NCBI GenBank assembly: GCA_902595465.1
Contig: CACJQE010000005.1
Coordinates: 18,140-82,139, forward strand
From: an uncultured Pelagibacteraceae bacterium
GTDB taxonomy: Bacteria; Pseudomonadota; Alphaproteobacteria; Pelagibacterales; Pelagibacteraceae
Length of the DNA: 64,000 nucleotides
Direction of reading: 5' to 3'
In this document: positions 43,614 through 52,450 of the stretch, piece by piece
Layout: each line of letters opens with the position of its first letter
How positions within the stretch are numbered: position 1 is the first letter of the stretch
Notes under the pieces: generated by a model
The model's input: the letters and a program-made list of their open reading frames with translations, nothing else
Databases searched by the model: none
What the model was told of the DNA's origin: nothing
Position numbers and translations under genes: made by a program

Positions 43614-44555
43614 TTATAAAGGTAAGAAACTTGTATCTACGTTTCCTTTTGGAGTTCCCATTCCATCTAAGAAACCACTTAGATTACCATTTTCCATAGA
43701 TTGCTTCGTCTCTTCTGCATTTAAGAACTTAAAACCATCTAAAGTTTTTTTCATTTTTGACATTTCCATTCCAGATGCTTTAGACATAGAATTCAAGTCA
43801 CTCTTACCAGAATTATATCTTGTATTAGCTTCATGAGTAACTTCAACGAAAGTCCTTACCATACCTGGATTTTCATTCATAAACTTGTTAGTTACAGAAG
43901 TAATGTCTATACCTAGAATACCTTTAGCTTCAGCTTCCTCTTCTGAAATTAATCTAGAACCAACTTCTGCAGCTGCTTGCACTGAATTACCACCAAATAA
44001 ACATGCCATTGTAACATCACCGCTTATTAAAGCCGCAGCTCCATCTTCTGGGACCATATCGATAACAGTTATTTTACTTGCATCAACACCAACAATTTCC
44101 ATACTTTTAGCAAAAACATAATCAGCCATAGTACCTAAAGGCACTGCAACTTTTTTACCTTCTAATTCAGAAGCGTTTGCTTTTGTAATTCCAGATGCAT
44201 TTGATACTACACAAGTTGTGTTACCCATCCCGTATTCCATTGCAACATCAATTAGTTTTATAGGTGCATTGGCTTTTACAGCATTGATAAATGGTGCTAA
44301 CCCTTGAGAGTAAGAGATATCAATATCTCCCGCTAACATAGCCTCTGTCATTTCTACACCAGTATTGAAGCTCGTCCATTTAACTGGAACTCCTAAAGCT
44401 TTTGAGTAATTTTTTTTCATCATGTCCTCTAGATTTGGACTTGGCCATTCTAGAAAGTATGCAACTCTAACTTCGTTCGCAGCAGAGTTAGCTGCTGTGA
44501 TTGTTAAGTTTAGAGCAAATAAACTTCCTAAAATGAAACTAATTATTTTTTTCAT
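43614..44555 (-). CDS. tauA: Taurine-type ABC transporter substrate-binding protein
   Basis: A 313-residue periplasmic protein with a signal peptide cleaved near AANSA. The mature protein begins NEVRVAYFLEWPSPN, and contains MTEAMLAGDIDISYSQGLAP, VAVPLGTMADYVFA and CLFGGNSVQAAAE, features of TauA/SsuA-like SBPs. It is first in the tauABC operon and divergent from a taurine:pyruvate aminotransferase gene, which supports taurine as ligand. The N-terminal mature segment is repeated in the remnant at 40625-40789. Confidence 0.85.
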   Translation of the reverse strand: MKKIISFILGSLFALNLTITAANSAANEVRVAYFLEWPSPNLEDMMKKNYSKALGVPVKWTSFNTGVEMTEAMLAGDIDISYSQGLAPFINAVKANAPIKLIDVAMEYGMGNTTCVVSNASGITKANASELEGKKVAVPLGTMADYVFAKSMEIVGVDASKITVIDMVPEDGAAALISGDVTMACLFGGNSVQAAAEVGSRLISEEEAEAKGILGIDITSVTNKFMNENPGMVRTFVEVTHEANTRYNSGKSDLNSMSKASGMEMSKMKKTLDGFKFLNAEETKQSMENGNLSGFLDGMGTPKGNVDTSFLPL

Positions 44556-44642
44556 TTCATCTCCTGTTAATTAAATTTAATTATCGATATATAAGTTTAA
44601 ATTTTCTTTTAAGTAAACGATGAATTAATAGCACAGGTGAGG

Positions 44643-44690
44643 ATACCAATCAGTATACAACTTAAAGTTGTTACAATTTATCATACCAAT
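44643..44690. promoter_or_regulatory. Symmetric element in the divergent tauA / aminotransferase promoter region
   Basis: ACAACTTAAAGTTGT (44657-44671) is a perfect palindrome about the central A. It is flanked by two copies of ATACCAAT (44643-44650 and 44683-44690), 40 bases apart. The element lies in the 174-base gap between the divergent operons and is a good candidate operator for a taurine regulator. No regulator gene is adjacent; the nearest is at 33906. Promoter boxes are not clear. Confidence 0.45.
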
Positions 44691-44729
44691 TATGACTAAA
44701 TATATCTGGTTAATTTAAATAATTAGTCT

Positions 44730-46088
44730 ATGAATCAGTTTTATATGAGCTCAGAAAAACCACAAATACCAAATTCTTTAAATGAACATTGGATGCCTTT
44801 TACATCCAACAGAGATTTTAAACAATCTCCAAGACTGATAGTAGAAGCCAAAGGTGTGTATTTGAAAAACCACCAAGGCCAAACCCAAATAGATGCTAGC
44901 TCAGGATTATTTTGTAATCCATTAGGTCATGGCAGAGAAGAGATTATAAATGCAATAACTAATCAATTAAGAAAATTAGATTATGCGCAACCTTTTCAAC
45001 AAGGTTTTGGGGGTTCTTTTGAATTAGCAACAAAAATTTCAAAACATACTCCAGGCAATTTAAATAAAATATTTTATACAATTTGTGGATCAACAGCTGT
45101 TGAAACTGCTATCAAAATTGCGGTTGCATATCATAAAGCAAGAGGCGAAGGTCAACGCTTTAGATTTGTAGGAAGAGAAAGAGCATATCATGGAATGAAT
45201 ATTGGAGCTACTTCAGTTGGAGGAATGATTAATAATGTTAAAACTTTTGCAAATGTTTTAATGCCAGGAGTTCTTCACATGAGACACACACATTTGCCCG
45301 AACATAAATTTGTTTCGGGTCAACCAGAAACTGGTGCAGAAATTGCAGATGATCTTGAGAGAATTTGCACAAATTTTGGATCTGAGAATATTGCAGCATG
45401 CATTGTAGAGCCAATTGCTGGATCAACTGGAACATTAGTTCCACCAAAAGGTTATTTGCAAAGGTTAAGGGAAATTTGTGATAAACACGGAATATTATTA
45501 GTATTTGATGAAGTAATAACTGGTTGGGGAAGAACGGGGTCACCTTTTGCTTCACAAGAATATGGAGTTACACCAGATATTATAACAATGGCAAAAGCTA
45601 CTACAAACGGCATTAGTCCACTTGGTGCTGTTGCATGTAAAGATGAAATTTATGATGCAGTAATGGAAGGTTCTCCAAAAGGAACTATAGAATTATTTCA
45701 TGGATATACATATTCTGGAATTCCAGTTTCTGTTGCCGCTGGATTGGCTGTGCAAGATATTTTTGAAAAAGATGATATTTTTAATAGAGCTAAAAACTTA
45801 TCACCTTATTTCCAAGAAGGACTAATGTCGCTAAAAGATATTGATGTTGTAGATAACATTAGAGGCTATGGGATGATGGGTGGTATAGATATAAAAATGC
45901 ATAAAAAACCTGGAGCAGCTGGATTTACGTGTTTTAAACATTGTTATGAGGCAGGTGTAAATTTTAAAGCTACGGGTGATTGTTTAATTATTGCACCGAT
46001 GTTTATTTGTGAAAAAAAACACATTGATGAAATTATTGAAAAATTAAGAACTGGAATTACTAATTACTCCAAAAGTAAAAAAAATTAA
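44730..46088 (+). CDS. tpa: Class III aminotransferase, probably taurine:pyruvate aminotransferase
   Basis: A 452-residue PLP enzyme. The class III signature is LVFDEVITGWGRTGSPFA followed by ITMAKATTNGISPLGAV with the PLP Lys. HWMPFTSNRDFKQSPRLI at the N-terminus is typical of omega-amino acid:pyruvate aminotransferases. It would move the amino group of taurine to pyruvate, giving sulfoacetaldehyde and alanine. The next gene, alanine dehydrogenase, recycles alanine, and tauABC is divergent, so taurine is the best substrate. Beta-alanine:pyruvate transaminase is the main alternative. Confidence 0.8.
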   Translation: MNQFYMSSEKPQIPNSLNEHWMPFTSNRDFKQSPRLIVEAKGVYLKNHQGQTQIDASSGLFCNPLGHGREEIINAITNQLRKLDYAQPFQQGFGGSFELATKISKHTPGNLNKIFYTICGSTAVETAIKIAVAYHKARGEGQRFRFVGRERAYHGMNIGATSVGGMINNVKTFANVLMPGVLHMRHTHLPEHKFVSGQPETGAEIADDLERICTNFGSENIAACIVEPIAGSTGTLVPPKGYLQRLREICDKHGILLVFDEVITGWGRTGSPFASQEYGVTPDIITMAKATTNGISPLGAVACKDEIYDAVMEGSPKGTIELFHGYTYSGIPVSVAAGLAVQDIFEKDDIFNRAKNLSPYFQEGLMSLKDIDVVDNIRGYGMMGGIDIKMHKKPGAAGFTCFKHCYEAGVNFKATGDCLIIAPMFICEKKHIDEIIEKLRTGITNYSKSKKN

Positions 46089-46097
46089 TCTCACTCT

Positions 46098-47216
46098 ATG
46101 AAAATAGGGGTTCCAAAAGAAGTAAAGCCTCAAGAAAACAGAATTGGTCTTACTCCAGAAAGTGTAAAAATATTAACCTCAAACGGTCATGAAGTACTTA
46201 TTGAAAATAACGGAGGATTTGAGGCTGGATTTGAAAACCAGCATTATATTTCAAATGGAGCTAAGATTATTGAAAAAGCAGAAGATATTTTTAACGACTC
46301 CGATATAATAGTAAAAGTAAAAGAGCCTCAAGCTAATGAGGTTAAAATGATTAGAGAAAATCAAATGATTTTTACTTACTTACATCTTGCAGCAGCAAAA
46401 GAACTTACCGAAGGCTTAATTAATAGTAAGTCAGTATGTATAGCATATGAAACTGTAACAGATGATAAAGGAAGACTTCCACTTTTAGCACCAATGAGTG
46501 CAGTTGCTGGTAGAATGTCTGTTCAAGCAGGTGCTCATTGTTTAGAGAAAAATCAAAAAGGTAGAGGACTTCTTTTAGGAGGAGCACCGGGGGTAGAGCC
46601 AGGAAAAGTGGTAATATTAGGAGGTGGTGTAGTAGGTGAAAATGCTGCAATAATTGCAACCGGTATGAAAGCTAAAGTTCATGTAGTGGACAAATCTGAA
46701 AATAGGTTAAAAGAGCTTAGTCGAATATTTGGAGATAAAATAATTCCCAACTTAAGCGATAAAACCGATTTAGAGAAATTAGTTTCAGATTGTGATCTAT
46801 TAGTTGGCGGGGTGTTGATACCTGGCGCAGAAGCTCCGAAATTGATTACAAAGAAAATGTTAAAAAAAATGAAAAGAGGATCTGTTATTGTTGATGTTGC
46901 TATAGATCAAGGAGGTTGTGTAGAAACATCAAAACCAACTACTTTTGCAGATCCGACATTTATTGTTGATGATATTGTTCATTATTGTGTAGCAAATATG
47001 CCAGGTGGAGTGCCTAGAACATCAACTATTGCATTAAATAAAGTGACTTTACCTTTCTTGTCAAAGTTAGCGAAAGATGGATATCAAAAAACACTTTCCG
47101 AGGATCAGAATTTTCAAGCAGGACTAAATATTTTTAAAGGTAATGTTACACATCAAGCAGTTGCTAATGTTTTTGGCTACGAGTATTTACCTACAAACAA
47201 GGCTTTAATAATCTAA
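46098..47216 (+). CDS. ald: Alanine dehydrogenase
   Basis: A 372-residue NAD-dependent enzyme converting alanine to pyruvate and ammonium. [20 protein letters not shown] is the family N-terminus, VKVKEP holds the substrate Lys, TYLHLAA the catalytic His, and [14 protein letters not shown] the NAD site. [14 protein letters not shown] is the C-terminal signature. It lies nine bases after the aminotransferase gene. Together they release taurine nitrogen as ammonium. It converges with a thioredoxin-like gene, overlapping by four bases. Confidence 0.93.
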   Translation: MKIGVPKEVKPQENRIGLTPESVKILTSNGHEVLIENNGGFEAGFENQHYISNGAKIIEKAEDIFNDSDIIVKVKEPQANEVKMIRENQMIFTYLHLAAAKELTEGLINSKSVCIAYETVTDDKGRLPLLAPMSAVAGRMSVQAGAHCLEKNQKGRGLLLGGAPGVEPGKVVILGGGVVGENAAIIATGMKAKVHVVDKSENRLKELSRIFGDKIIPNLSDKTDLEKLVSDCDLLVGGVLIPGAEAPKLITKKMLKKMKRGSVIVDVAIDQGGCVETSKPTTFADPTFIVDDIVHYCVANMPGGVPRTSTIALNKVTLPFLSKLAKDGYQKTLSEDQNFQAGLNIFKGNVTHQAVANVFGYEYLPTNKALII

Positions 47217-47587
47217 ATACCTTTATTTATTAGATCATATATTAGATCTTTATTGGTTAAACCAATTTCTCTTGCAATTTCAGTTTTTCCTTTAAAAACA
47301 ACAATTGTCGTCCAATAATTTATTCCCAACGTTTTAGCAATATCTTTGTTTTTTGTTTGTTCATAAAAAAGAAATTCTACATTCTTAAAATCTTTTAAAG
47401 CTTGATCAAACACTTTTGTCTGAGCCGCACAAGTTGAGCAGTACTCATTCCAAGAATTAATTACTATTGTTTTTCCTGATTTTTGAATTTCAAATAACTT
47501 ATTCAGATCAAAATTGGTTGTTTTTTCAAACCCGAAGGAAAAATTTGGAATTATAATTAAAATAACGCATAAAAATATTTTTTTCAT
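47213..47587 (-). CDS. Periplasmic thioredoxin-like protein
   Basis: A 124-residue protein with a signal peptide (about 1-19) and a thioredoxin fold. The redox pair is Cys50 and Cys53 in NEYCSTCAAQ, an unusual C-S-T-C active site; the cis-Pro position reads YWTTIVVF without Pro. That loop change may alter specificity. It follows the cytochrome b561 gene by 13 bases and may supply reductant to periplasmic thiols or assist haem attachment to the cytochromes c encoded divergently. Confidence 0.75.
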   Translation of the reverse strand: MKKIFLCVILIIIPNFSFGFEKTTNFDLNKLFEIQKSGKTIVINSWNEYCSTCAAQTKVFDQALKDFKNVEFLFYEQTKNKDIAKTLGINYWTTIVVFKGKTEIAREIGLTNKDLIYDLINKGI

Positions 47588-47600
47588 ATCACGTATTTAA

Positions 47601-48128
47601 TTATTTAGTCATTCTTTTCAAGATATTTTCTTTTAAAAATATTTGATGAAATAATACAGCCAACAAATGTAACGAAATTAAAACTATTAAAGTATAGTTT
47701 GAAATTATATGAATATTGTAAAATTGATCTGCTAAGGCAAAGTTGTCCTCAATTCTTACTTTGAAGAAAAAAAAGTTTAATTTTTCTCCGTTAAATAATT
47801 TTTTAAAAATTCCTGAGGTGGTTATCGTCAATAGTGCGACATAAAGAAATATATGATTTAATTTGGCAATTAATTTTTGTCCCACAAATGACGCAGGCAT
47901 TAATTTTGGAGATTTACTAAAAAATTTAAAAATCAGTCTAAATATTGTTAAGTAAAATACAGCTATACCAACAATAACATGCACGTTTTCAATTGTTATT
48001 CTCAAGTCTGAAAAGTCAAGTCTGACTAATATAAATCCCATTGGTATTTGAAAAATTAAAATCAAAAAAGTGAACCAATGAAAAAATTTAGCTAACCAAT
48101 TATATTGATGTATTGTATTATCCTTCAT
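47601..48128 (-). CDS. Cytochrome b561 family protein
   Basis: A 175-residue inner membrane protein with four helices. The conserved His residues for two b haems occur in KFFHWFTF, IENVHVIVG, KLNHIFLY, NIHIISNY and SLHLLAVLFH. This is the CybB/YceJ group, which passes electrons from quinol or to periplasmic carriers. It is divergent from a cytochrome c' gene across 19 bases and upstream of the thioredoxin-like gene. Confidence 0.88.
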   Translation of the reverse strand: MKDNTIHQYNWLAKFFHWFTFLILIFQIPMGFILVRLDFSDLRITIENVHVIVGIAVFYLTIFRLIFKFFSKSPKLMPASFVGQKLIAKLNHIFLYVALLTITTSGIFKKLFNGEKLNFFFFKVRIEDNFALADQFYNIHIISNYTLIVLISLHLLAVLFHQIFLKENILKRMTK

Positions 48129-48147
48129 ACTTTATTTTATAAATAAA

Positions 48148-48591
48148 ATGAGACATTTAAAAATACTATTTTTTGTAACACTTATCTTCTCAGTTAATAC
48201 TAATATTTATTCTGAAGAAAGTGCAAAAGATATAATTAAGAAAAGGAAATCATTATTTAGCGCAAATTATAAGACAGCAAAAAGAGTTGATATTTTATCA
48301 AAAGATTTAGAATTTGAGAAAGCTAGTAAATATATGAAAGAAGTAAGTGAAAACTATTTAGAATTGTTAAACCTTTTTCCTGAAAATACTAAAGAAGGAC
48401 ATGGAACAGAAGCATTACCTAGCATCTGGGAAAATAAAGATGAATTTAATGCATTGATGCAAAAATCCTCAGATGACATGATTAAGCTTGCAAGTGTTAT
48501 AGAGGAAAGTGATGATATAAGAGCAACTTTAAAACAGTATATGTGGAAAAATTGCAATGCTTGTCACAGTAAATTTAGAAAGCCACACTAA
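48148..48591 (+). CDS. Cytochrome c' (class II) protein
   Basis: A 147-residue protein with a signal peptide (about 1-22) and a four-helix cytochrome c' layout. The single haem site Cys136-x-x-Cys139-His140 (KNCNACHSKFRKPH) is at the C-terminus, typical for class II cytochromes. It may bind NO or carry electrons in the periplasm. It opens a plus-strand operon with a class I cytochrome c and a DUF4396 protein. Confidence 0.88.
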   Translation: MRHLKILFFVTLIFSVNTNIYSEESAKDIIKKRKSLFSANYKTAKRVDILSKDLEFEKASKYMKEVSENYLELLNLFPENTKEGHGTEALPSIWENKDEFNALMQKSSDDMIKLASVIEESDDIRATLKQYMWKNCNACHSKFRKPH

Positions 48592-48595
48592 TTAT

Positions 48596-49024
48596 ATGAG
48601 AATATTTTTTTTTATCATAATAACTTTACTTTACTCCAAAGTTGCACTTTCTCACTCTCATTATCCAATAACTAGAGACTCTATCGAAGCAATTAAAAAT
48701 GGGAAAATATTATACAATCAGTATTGTGTATCTTGTCATCAAGCAAATTTAGCAGGAGCAACAAATTGGCAAGGATTAGATGAAGATGGGCATAGAAAAG
48801 CACCTCCATTGAATGGTACTGGTCATACTTGGCATCATACCGATGAATTATTACATAGAATGATTAAATATGGATTTGCAAAATTAATAAAAAATTATGA
48901 AGGAAAAATGATGGGATTTGGAGATGAGATAAGTGATGAAGGAATAGACAATATTTTATCTTATATAAAGTCCTATTGGAAAGATGATATTTACGAATAT
49001 CATTTAGAAATGAGCAAGCAATGA
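48596..49024 (+). CDS. Class I cytochrome c
   Basis: A 142-residue protein starting ATG 48596 (MRIFFFII), with a signal peptide to about residue 20. The haem site is Cys44-x-x-Cys47-His48 (NQYCVSCHQAN), and a Met ligand is likely in GKMMGFGDE. Unusually His-rich: TGHTWHHTDELLHRM and EDGHRKAPP could bind copper. A start at 48557 inside the upstream gene is rejected. It overlaps the next gene by four bases (ATGA). Confidence 0.85.
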   Translation: MRIFFFIIITLLYSKVALSHSHYPITRDSIEAIKNGKILYNQYCVSCHQANLAGATNWQGLDEDGHRKAPPLNGTGHTWHHTDELLHRMIKYGFAKLIKNYEGKMMGFGDEISDEGIDNILSYIKSYWKDDIYEYHLEMSKQ

Positions 49025-49464
49025 GTTCAGAGACAATAAATTTTCATTGGTCATGTAAACATACATGGAAAAGAAGTGCTAAAAATACTGGTTGGTGTCT
49101 ACTGGGATGCGCAATTGGAGATTTGGGAACAATTTTATTTTTTCAAATTACTAAAATTCCTTTTCCTGTTTTAGGTATTATGACTTTAGCAATTATAAAT
49201 GGATTGATTACTAGTATAATTTTAGAAACAATAATCTTACTAAGACAAAATCTTGACTTCTCTAAAGCATTTAAGACTGCACTTGGTATGAGCTTTATAT
49301 CAATGGTCAGTATGGAAATAGCCATGAACCTCACAGATGTAATTTTAACAGGTGGAGCTATTTTAAATTGGTGGGTGGTTCCAATAATGCTTATTGCTGG
49401 TTTTTTAACTCCATGGCCTTACAATTACTGGAGATTAAAAAAATATAACATTGCTTGTCACTAA
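49021..49464 (+). CDS. DUF4396 membrane protein
   Basis: A 147-residue inner membrane protein with four helices. The conserved pattern TGWCLLGCAIGDLGTILFF, MVSMEIAMNLTDV and PWPYNYWRLKKYNIACH matches DUF4396. Family members often occur with copper or cytochrome genes; the Cys and His at the C-terminus may bind metal. No biochemical role is known. Coupled to the cytochrome c gene by ATGA. Confidence 0.78.
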   Translation: MSSETINFHWSCKHTWKRSAKNTGWCLLGCAIGDLGTILFFQITKIPFPVLGIMTLAIINGLITSIILETIILLRQNLDFSKAFKTALGMSFISMVSMEIAMNLTDVILTGGAILNWWVVPIMLIAGFLTPWPYNYWRLKKYNIACH

Positions 49465-49496
49465 AAATATCACTATATCAGATTTGATTTTCAAAA

Positions 49497-50432
49497 ATGT
49501 TAAAAGATTTAATCACAATAAATAATTTATCTAAAGTATATGACAATGGTTTTAATGCTTTAAAATCTGTAAATTTAAAAATAAAACAAGGTGAAATAAT
49601 TGCAATGCTAGGACCTAATGGTGCTGGTAAAACTACATTAATTAGTATTGTTTGTGGAATTGTAAAACCTAGTTCTGGCGAAATAACTGTTGATGGATAT
49701 GATATAATAAAAGATTATAGAGAGACAAGATCTAGAATAGGTTTGGTTCCACAAGAAATTTCACTAGAACAATTTGAAACAGTTTTTAATAATGTTTCTT
49801 ACTCAAGAGGATTATATGGCAAAGGACCTGATCCTAAGCATATTGAAAAAATATTAAAAGATTTCAGTCTTTGGGATAAGAAAGATTTAAGATTAAACCA
49901 ATTATCTGGTGGTATGAAAAGAAGAGTGATGATTGCCAAAGCCTTATCACACGAACCTTCAATCTTATTTCTTGATGAACCAACAGCTGGTGTAGATGTT
50001 GAGTTAAGAAAAGATATGTGGAAGGTCGTAGAGGGATTAAGAAAAACTGGTGTAACTATAATTTTAACAACACACTATATCGAAGAAGCAGAAGCTATTG
50101 CTGATAGAGTAGCAGTTATTAATCAAGGTGAAATTATCGTTGTAGATAATAAAATTGATTTATTGAAAAAAATGGGACATAAAAAATTAACAATTGAATT
50201 ACAAGATAAAGTTGAAAATATTCCGAGTGAGCTTGATGAGTATAATCTCTCTATTTCAAGTGATAAATATTCTTTAATATATAATTATAATTTACATGCA
50301 GAAAGAACAGGTATTACTAAAATGCTTCAGGATCTAAAAAATGCAGGCTTACGAATGAGAGATTTAAAGACAGAGCAAAATAACCTTGAGAAAATTTTTG
50401 TTACATTGGTAAAGGAAAACAATGACGATTAA
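49497..50432 (+). CDS. yadG: ABC-2 type exporter ATPase (YadG/DrrA type)
   Basis: A 311-residue ATPase with Walker A GPNGAGKTT, signature LSGGMKRRVMIAKAL, Walker B LFLDEPTAGVD and H-loop TTHYIEEAE. The C-terminal 80 residues are the usual tail of drug or lipid exporter ATPases. It pairs with the permease that overlaps its end by 11 bases. The substrate is unknown. Confidence 0.88.
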   Translation: MLKDLITINNLSKVYDNGFNALKSVNLKIKQGEIIAMLGPNGAGKTTLISIVCGIVKPSSGEITVDGYDIIKDYRETRSRIGLVPQEISLEQFETVFNNVSYSRGLYGKGPDPKHIEKILKDFSLWDKKDLRLNQLSGGMKRRVMIAKALSHEPSILFLDEPTAGVDVELRKDMWKVVEGLRKTGVTIILTTHYIEEAEAIADRVAVINQGEIIVVDNKIDLLKKMGHKKLTIELQDKVENIPSELDEYNLSISSDKYSLIYNYNLHAERTGITKMLQDLKNAGLRMRDLKTEQNNLEKIFVTLVKENNDD

Positions 50433-51189
50433 CTTTCATGCGTTAAAAGCAATTTATTTTCATGAAATGGATAGATTTAGAAGGACACTAATACAATCTC
50501 TTCTTTCGCCAGTTTTGTCTACATCATTATATTTTATAGTATTTGGTTCAGTAATTGGTGATTATGTCGAAAACATTGATGGAATTAGTTACGGTTCTTA
50601 TATTGTACCTGGTTTATTGATGTTAACCTTATTAACTCAATCAATAAGTAACACTTCTTTTGGAATATTTTTTCCAAAGTTTAATGGAACGATTTATGAA
50701 ATACTAGCTGCACCAATTTCAACAACTGAGATTGTTATAGCTTATGTTGGAGCAGGGGCAACAAAAACATTATTAGTAGCAGCAGTGATTTTTTTTACAT
50801 CACTTTTTTTTGCTGAGGTAAATGTAAAGTTTCCTTTACTAATGGTTTTTCTATTAATCTTAGTAGCTTTTACTTTTGCATTGTTTGGATTTTTGATTGG
50901 ACTATTAAGCAAAAATTTCGAGCAAATGTCTATAATTCCTACAATAGTTATAACGCCAATGGTTTTCCTTGGTGGTAGTTTGTACTCTCTAGACATGCTC
51001 CCAAGTTTTTGGCAGACAGTCACATATTTTAATCCTGTTGTATATTTAGTTAATGGACTAAGGTTTTCATTTTATGGAGTATCAGATTTTAATATATGGA
51101 TAAGTATATCAACAATGATTTTATTTTTAATTGTTTGTGTAACACTGGTGGCAGCTATATTAAAAAAGGGTTATAATATAAAAAACTAA
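50422..51189 (+). CDS. yadH: ABC-2 type exporter permease (YadH type)
   Basis: A 255-residue membrane protein with six helices. FHEMDRFRRTLIQSLLSPVLS at the N-terminus, GLLMLTLLTQSISNTSFGIF and PTIVITPMVFLGGSLYSLDMLP are ABC-2 permease features. It overlaps the ATPase gene by 11 bases and should form the dimeric exporter. A very short gene follows, starting at a TTG one base after its stop. Confidence 0.88.
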   Translation: MTINFHALKAIYFHEMDRFRRTLIQSLLSPVLSTSLYFIVFGSVIGDYVENIDGISYGSYIVPGLLMLTLLTQSISNTSFGIFFPKFNGTIYEILAAPISTTEIVIAYVGAGATKTLLVAAVIFFTSLFFAEVNVKFPLLMVFLLILVAFTFALFGFLIGLLSKNFEQMSIIPTIVITPMVFLGGSLYSLDMLPSFWQTVTYFNPVVYLVNGLRFSFYGVSDFNIWISISTMILFLIVCVTLVAAILKKGYNIKN

Positions 51190-51190
51190 T

Positions 51191-51358
51191 TTGACAGTTG
51201 ATCAAATAATTCCTGCAATATTTTTAATTCTAGTCTTAATATTAGTATTACCAAACTTTTTGAGATCAAATTCGAATATTAAACAATTAGTATCAAATTT
51301 CTCTATCTGGATAATAATAATACTAGTAATATTTGGATTGATGTATTTTTTGATGTAA
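51191..51358 (+). CDS. Small two-helix membrane protein, unrecognised
   Basis: A 55-codon frame beginning with TTG one base after the exporter permease stop. It encodes MTVDQIIPAIFLILVLIL, a short polar turn (PNFLRSNSNIK) and a second hydrophobic helix (FSIWIIIILVIFGLMYFL). The tight spacing and consistent amphipathic layout support a real gene; the unusual start lowers confidence. It resembles the membrane-anchor part of some alphaproteobacterial membrane proteases, but no catalytic part is present. Confidence 0.5.
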   Translation: MTVDQIIPAIFLILVLILVLPNFLRSNSNIKQLVSNFSIWIIIILVIFGLMYFLM

Positions 51359-51366
51359 ATAGATTT

Positions 51367-51531
51367 ATGATTAAATTTATTCTTCCAGCAGTTATATTAA
51401 TTTTAATTATAATTTTTTGGGAAAAAATTAACGAATTTTTATTAAGCAAATTTAAAATTAAACTCAATTATATAGCCATCATCATATTAGTTTTAATATT
51501 AGTAGTTTTATCCTTGTTGCTATATTTCTAA
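51367..51531 (+). CDS. Small two-helix membrane protein, unrecognised
   Basis: A 54-residue frame from ATG 51367: MIKFILPAVILILIIIFW, then a basic loop (KINEFLLSKFKIKL), then a second helix (YIAIIILVLILVVLSLLLYF). It lies eight bases after the previous small gene and six before the TSUP gene, filling an otherwise empty 350-base gap. No family recognised. Confidence 0.5.
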   Translation: MIKFILPAVILILIIIFWEKINEFLLSKFKIKLNYIAIIILVLILVVLSLLLYF

Positions 51532-51537
51532 TTTATA

Positions 51538-52284
51538 ATGGAGATTAACTTATTATTCTTTCTTAGTGTAATTCCTGCAATTGTTTTATATGGAATTGCT
51601 AAATCAGGTTTGGGTGGATCGATATCATTAGTTTCGGTTCCTTTAATGACAGTAGTTATGCCATTAAATCAAGCGCTTGCTATAATTTTACCCATACTGA
51701 TTTTTTCAGACATTATTGCTGTTTATAGATTTAGAAGGGAATTTGATTTTGGAACACTAAAGTTAATAGTTCCATTTGCTGCTATTGGAATAATAATAGG
51801 CTCATTTACCTTTACTTATTTTTCAGAGGATTTACTTAAACTAATTGTTGGAATAATGGGTTTCTTATTTTCTGGTCATTATTTTTTATTTAAAAAAGAA
51901 AAAACAATACCTGCTAAGAAAAATTTTTTAAAAGGTGCAATTTGCTCATCTATCGCTGGTTTTTCAAGTTTTTGTGTACATGCTGGTGGAACGCCAACAA
52001 GTCTTTATTTACTCCCATTAAGAATGAAGAAAGAAATTTATGTTGGGACAAGAATTATTTTTTTTAGTTGTGTTAATCTAATTAAGCTTCCTCTGTATGT
52101 TTATTTATCCATGATGAATTTTGATACTCTGTATCAGTCAGTTACTCTTTTCCCTTTAGCGCTAATTGGAATATTTATAGGTTATAAATTACTCAAAATA
52201 ATTGAGGAAAATTTATTCTACAATATTATTTATGCTTTAATTTTGGTTAGTAGTTTTAAGTTAATATTAGATTTTATGGTTTAA
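51538..52284 (+). CDS. TSUP (TauE/SafE) family sulfite/organosulfonate exporter
   Basis: A 248-residue inner membrane protein with eight helices. The two half-repeats show YGIAKSGLGGSISLVSVPLM and GFSSFCVHAGGTPTSLYLLP, typical of TauE/SafE. Such proteins export sulfite or sulfoacetate made during sulfonate breakdown. It is about 4.3 kb from the aminotransferase-alanine dehydrogenase genes, so a link to taurine is possible but not shown by adjacency. A hairpin terminator follows. Confidence 0.85.
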   Translation: MEINLLFFLSVIPAIVLYGIAKSGLGGSISLVSVPLMTVVMPLNQALAIILPILIFSDIIAVYRFRREFDFGTLKLIVPFAAIGIIIGSFTFTYFSEDLLKLIVGIMGFLFSGHYFLFKKEKTIPAKKNFLKGAICSSIAGFSSFCVHAGGTPTSLYLLPLRMKKEIYVGTRIIFFSCVNLIKLPLYVYLSMMNFDTLYQSVTLFPLALIGIFIGYKLLKIIEENLFYNIIYALILVSSFKLILDFMV

Positions 52285-52311
52285 TTAGGCTTTAATTTCT
52301 TAAAGCCTAAT
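52284..52311 (+). terminator. Hairpin terminator after the TSUP gene
   Basis: ATTAGGCTTTAA and TTAAAGCCTAAT form a perfect 12-base-pair stem with the loop TTTC. It begins at the last base of the TSUP stop codon. There is only a weak T-run after it. It isolates the TSUP gene from the thiV leader. Confidence 0.75.
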
Positions 52312-52450
52312 AAGTTTATAACTAAAAGGAAGGGAATTAATGATTTTTAAATTAATTCAATCAACTCAGAAAATACAATGCTAATTAGTCTAATCAGTAA
52401 TGCAAAATCTAGGATAATTTCTTGAAATTTTAAATTTAATGATTTATTTA

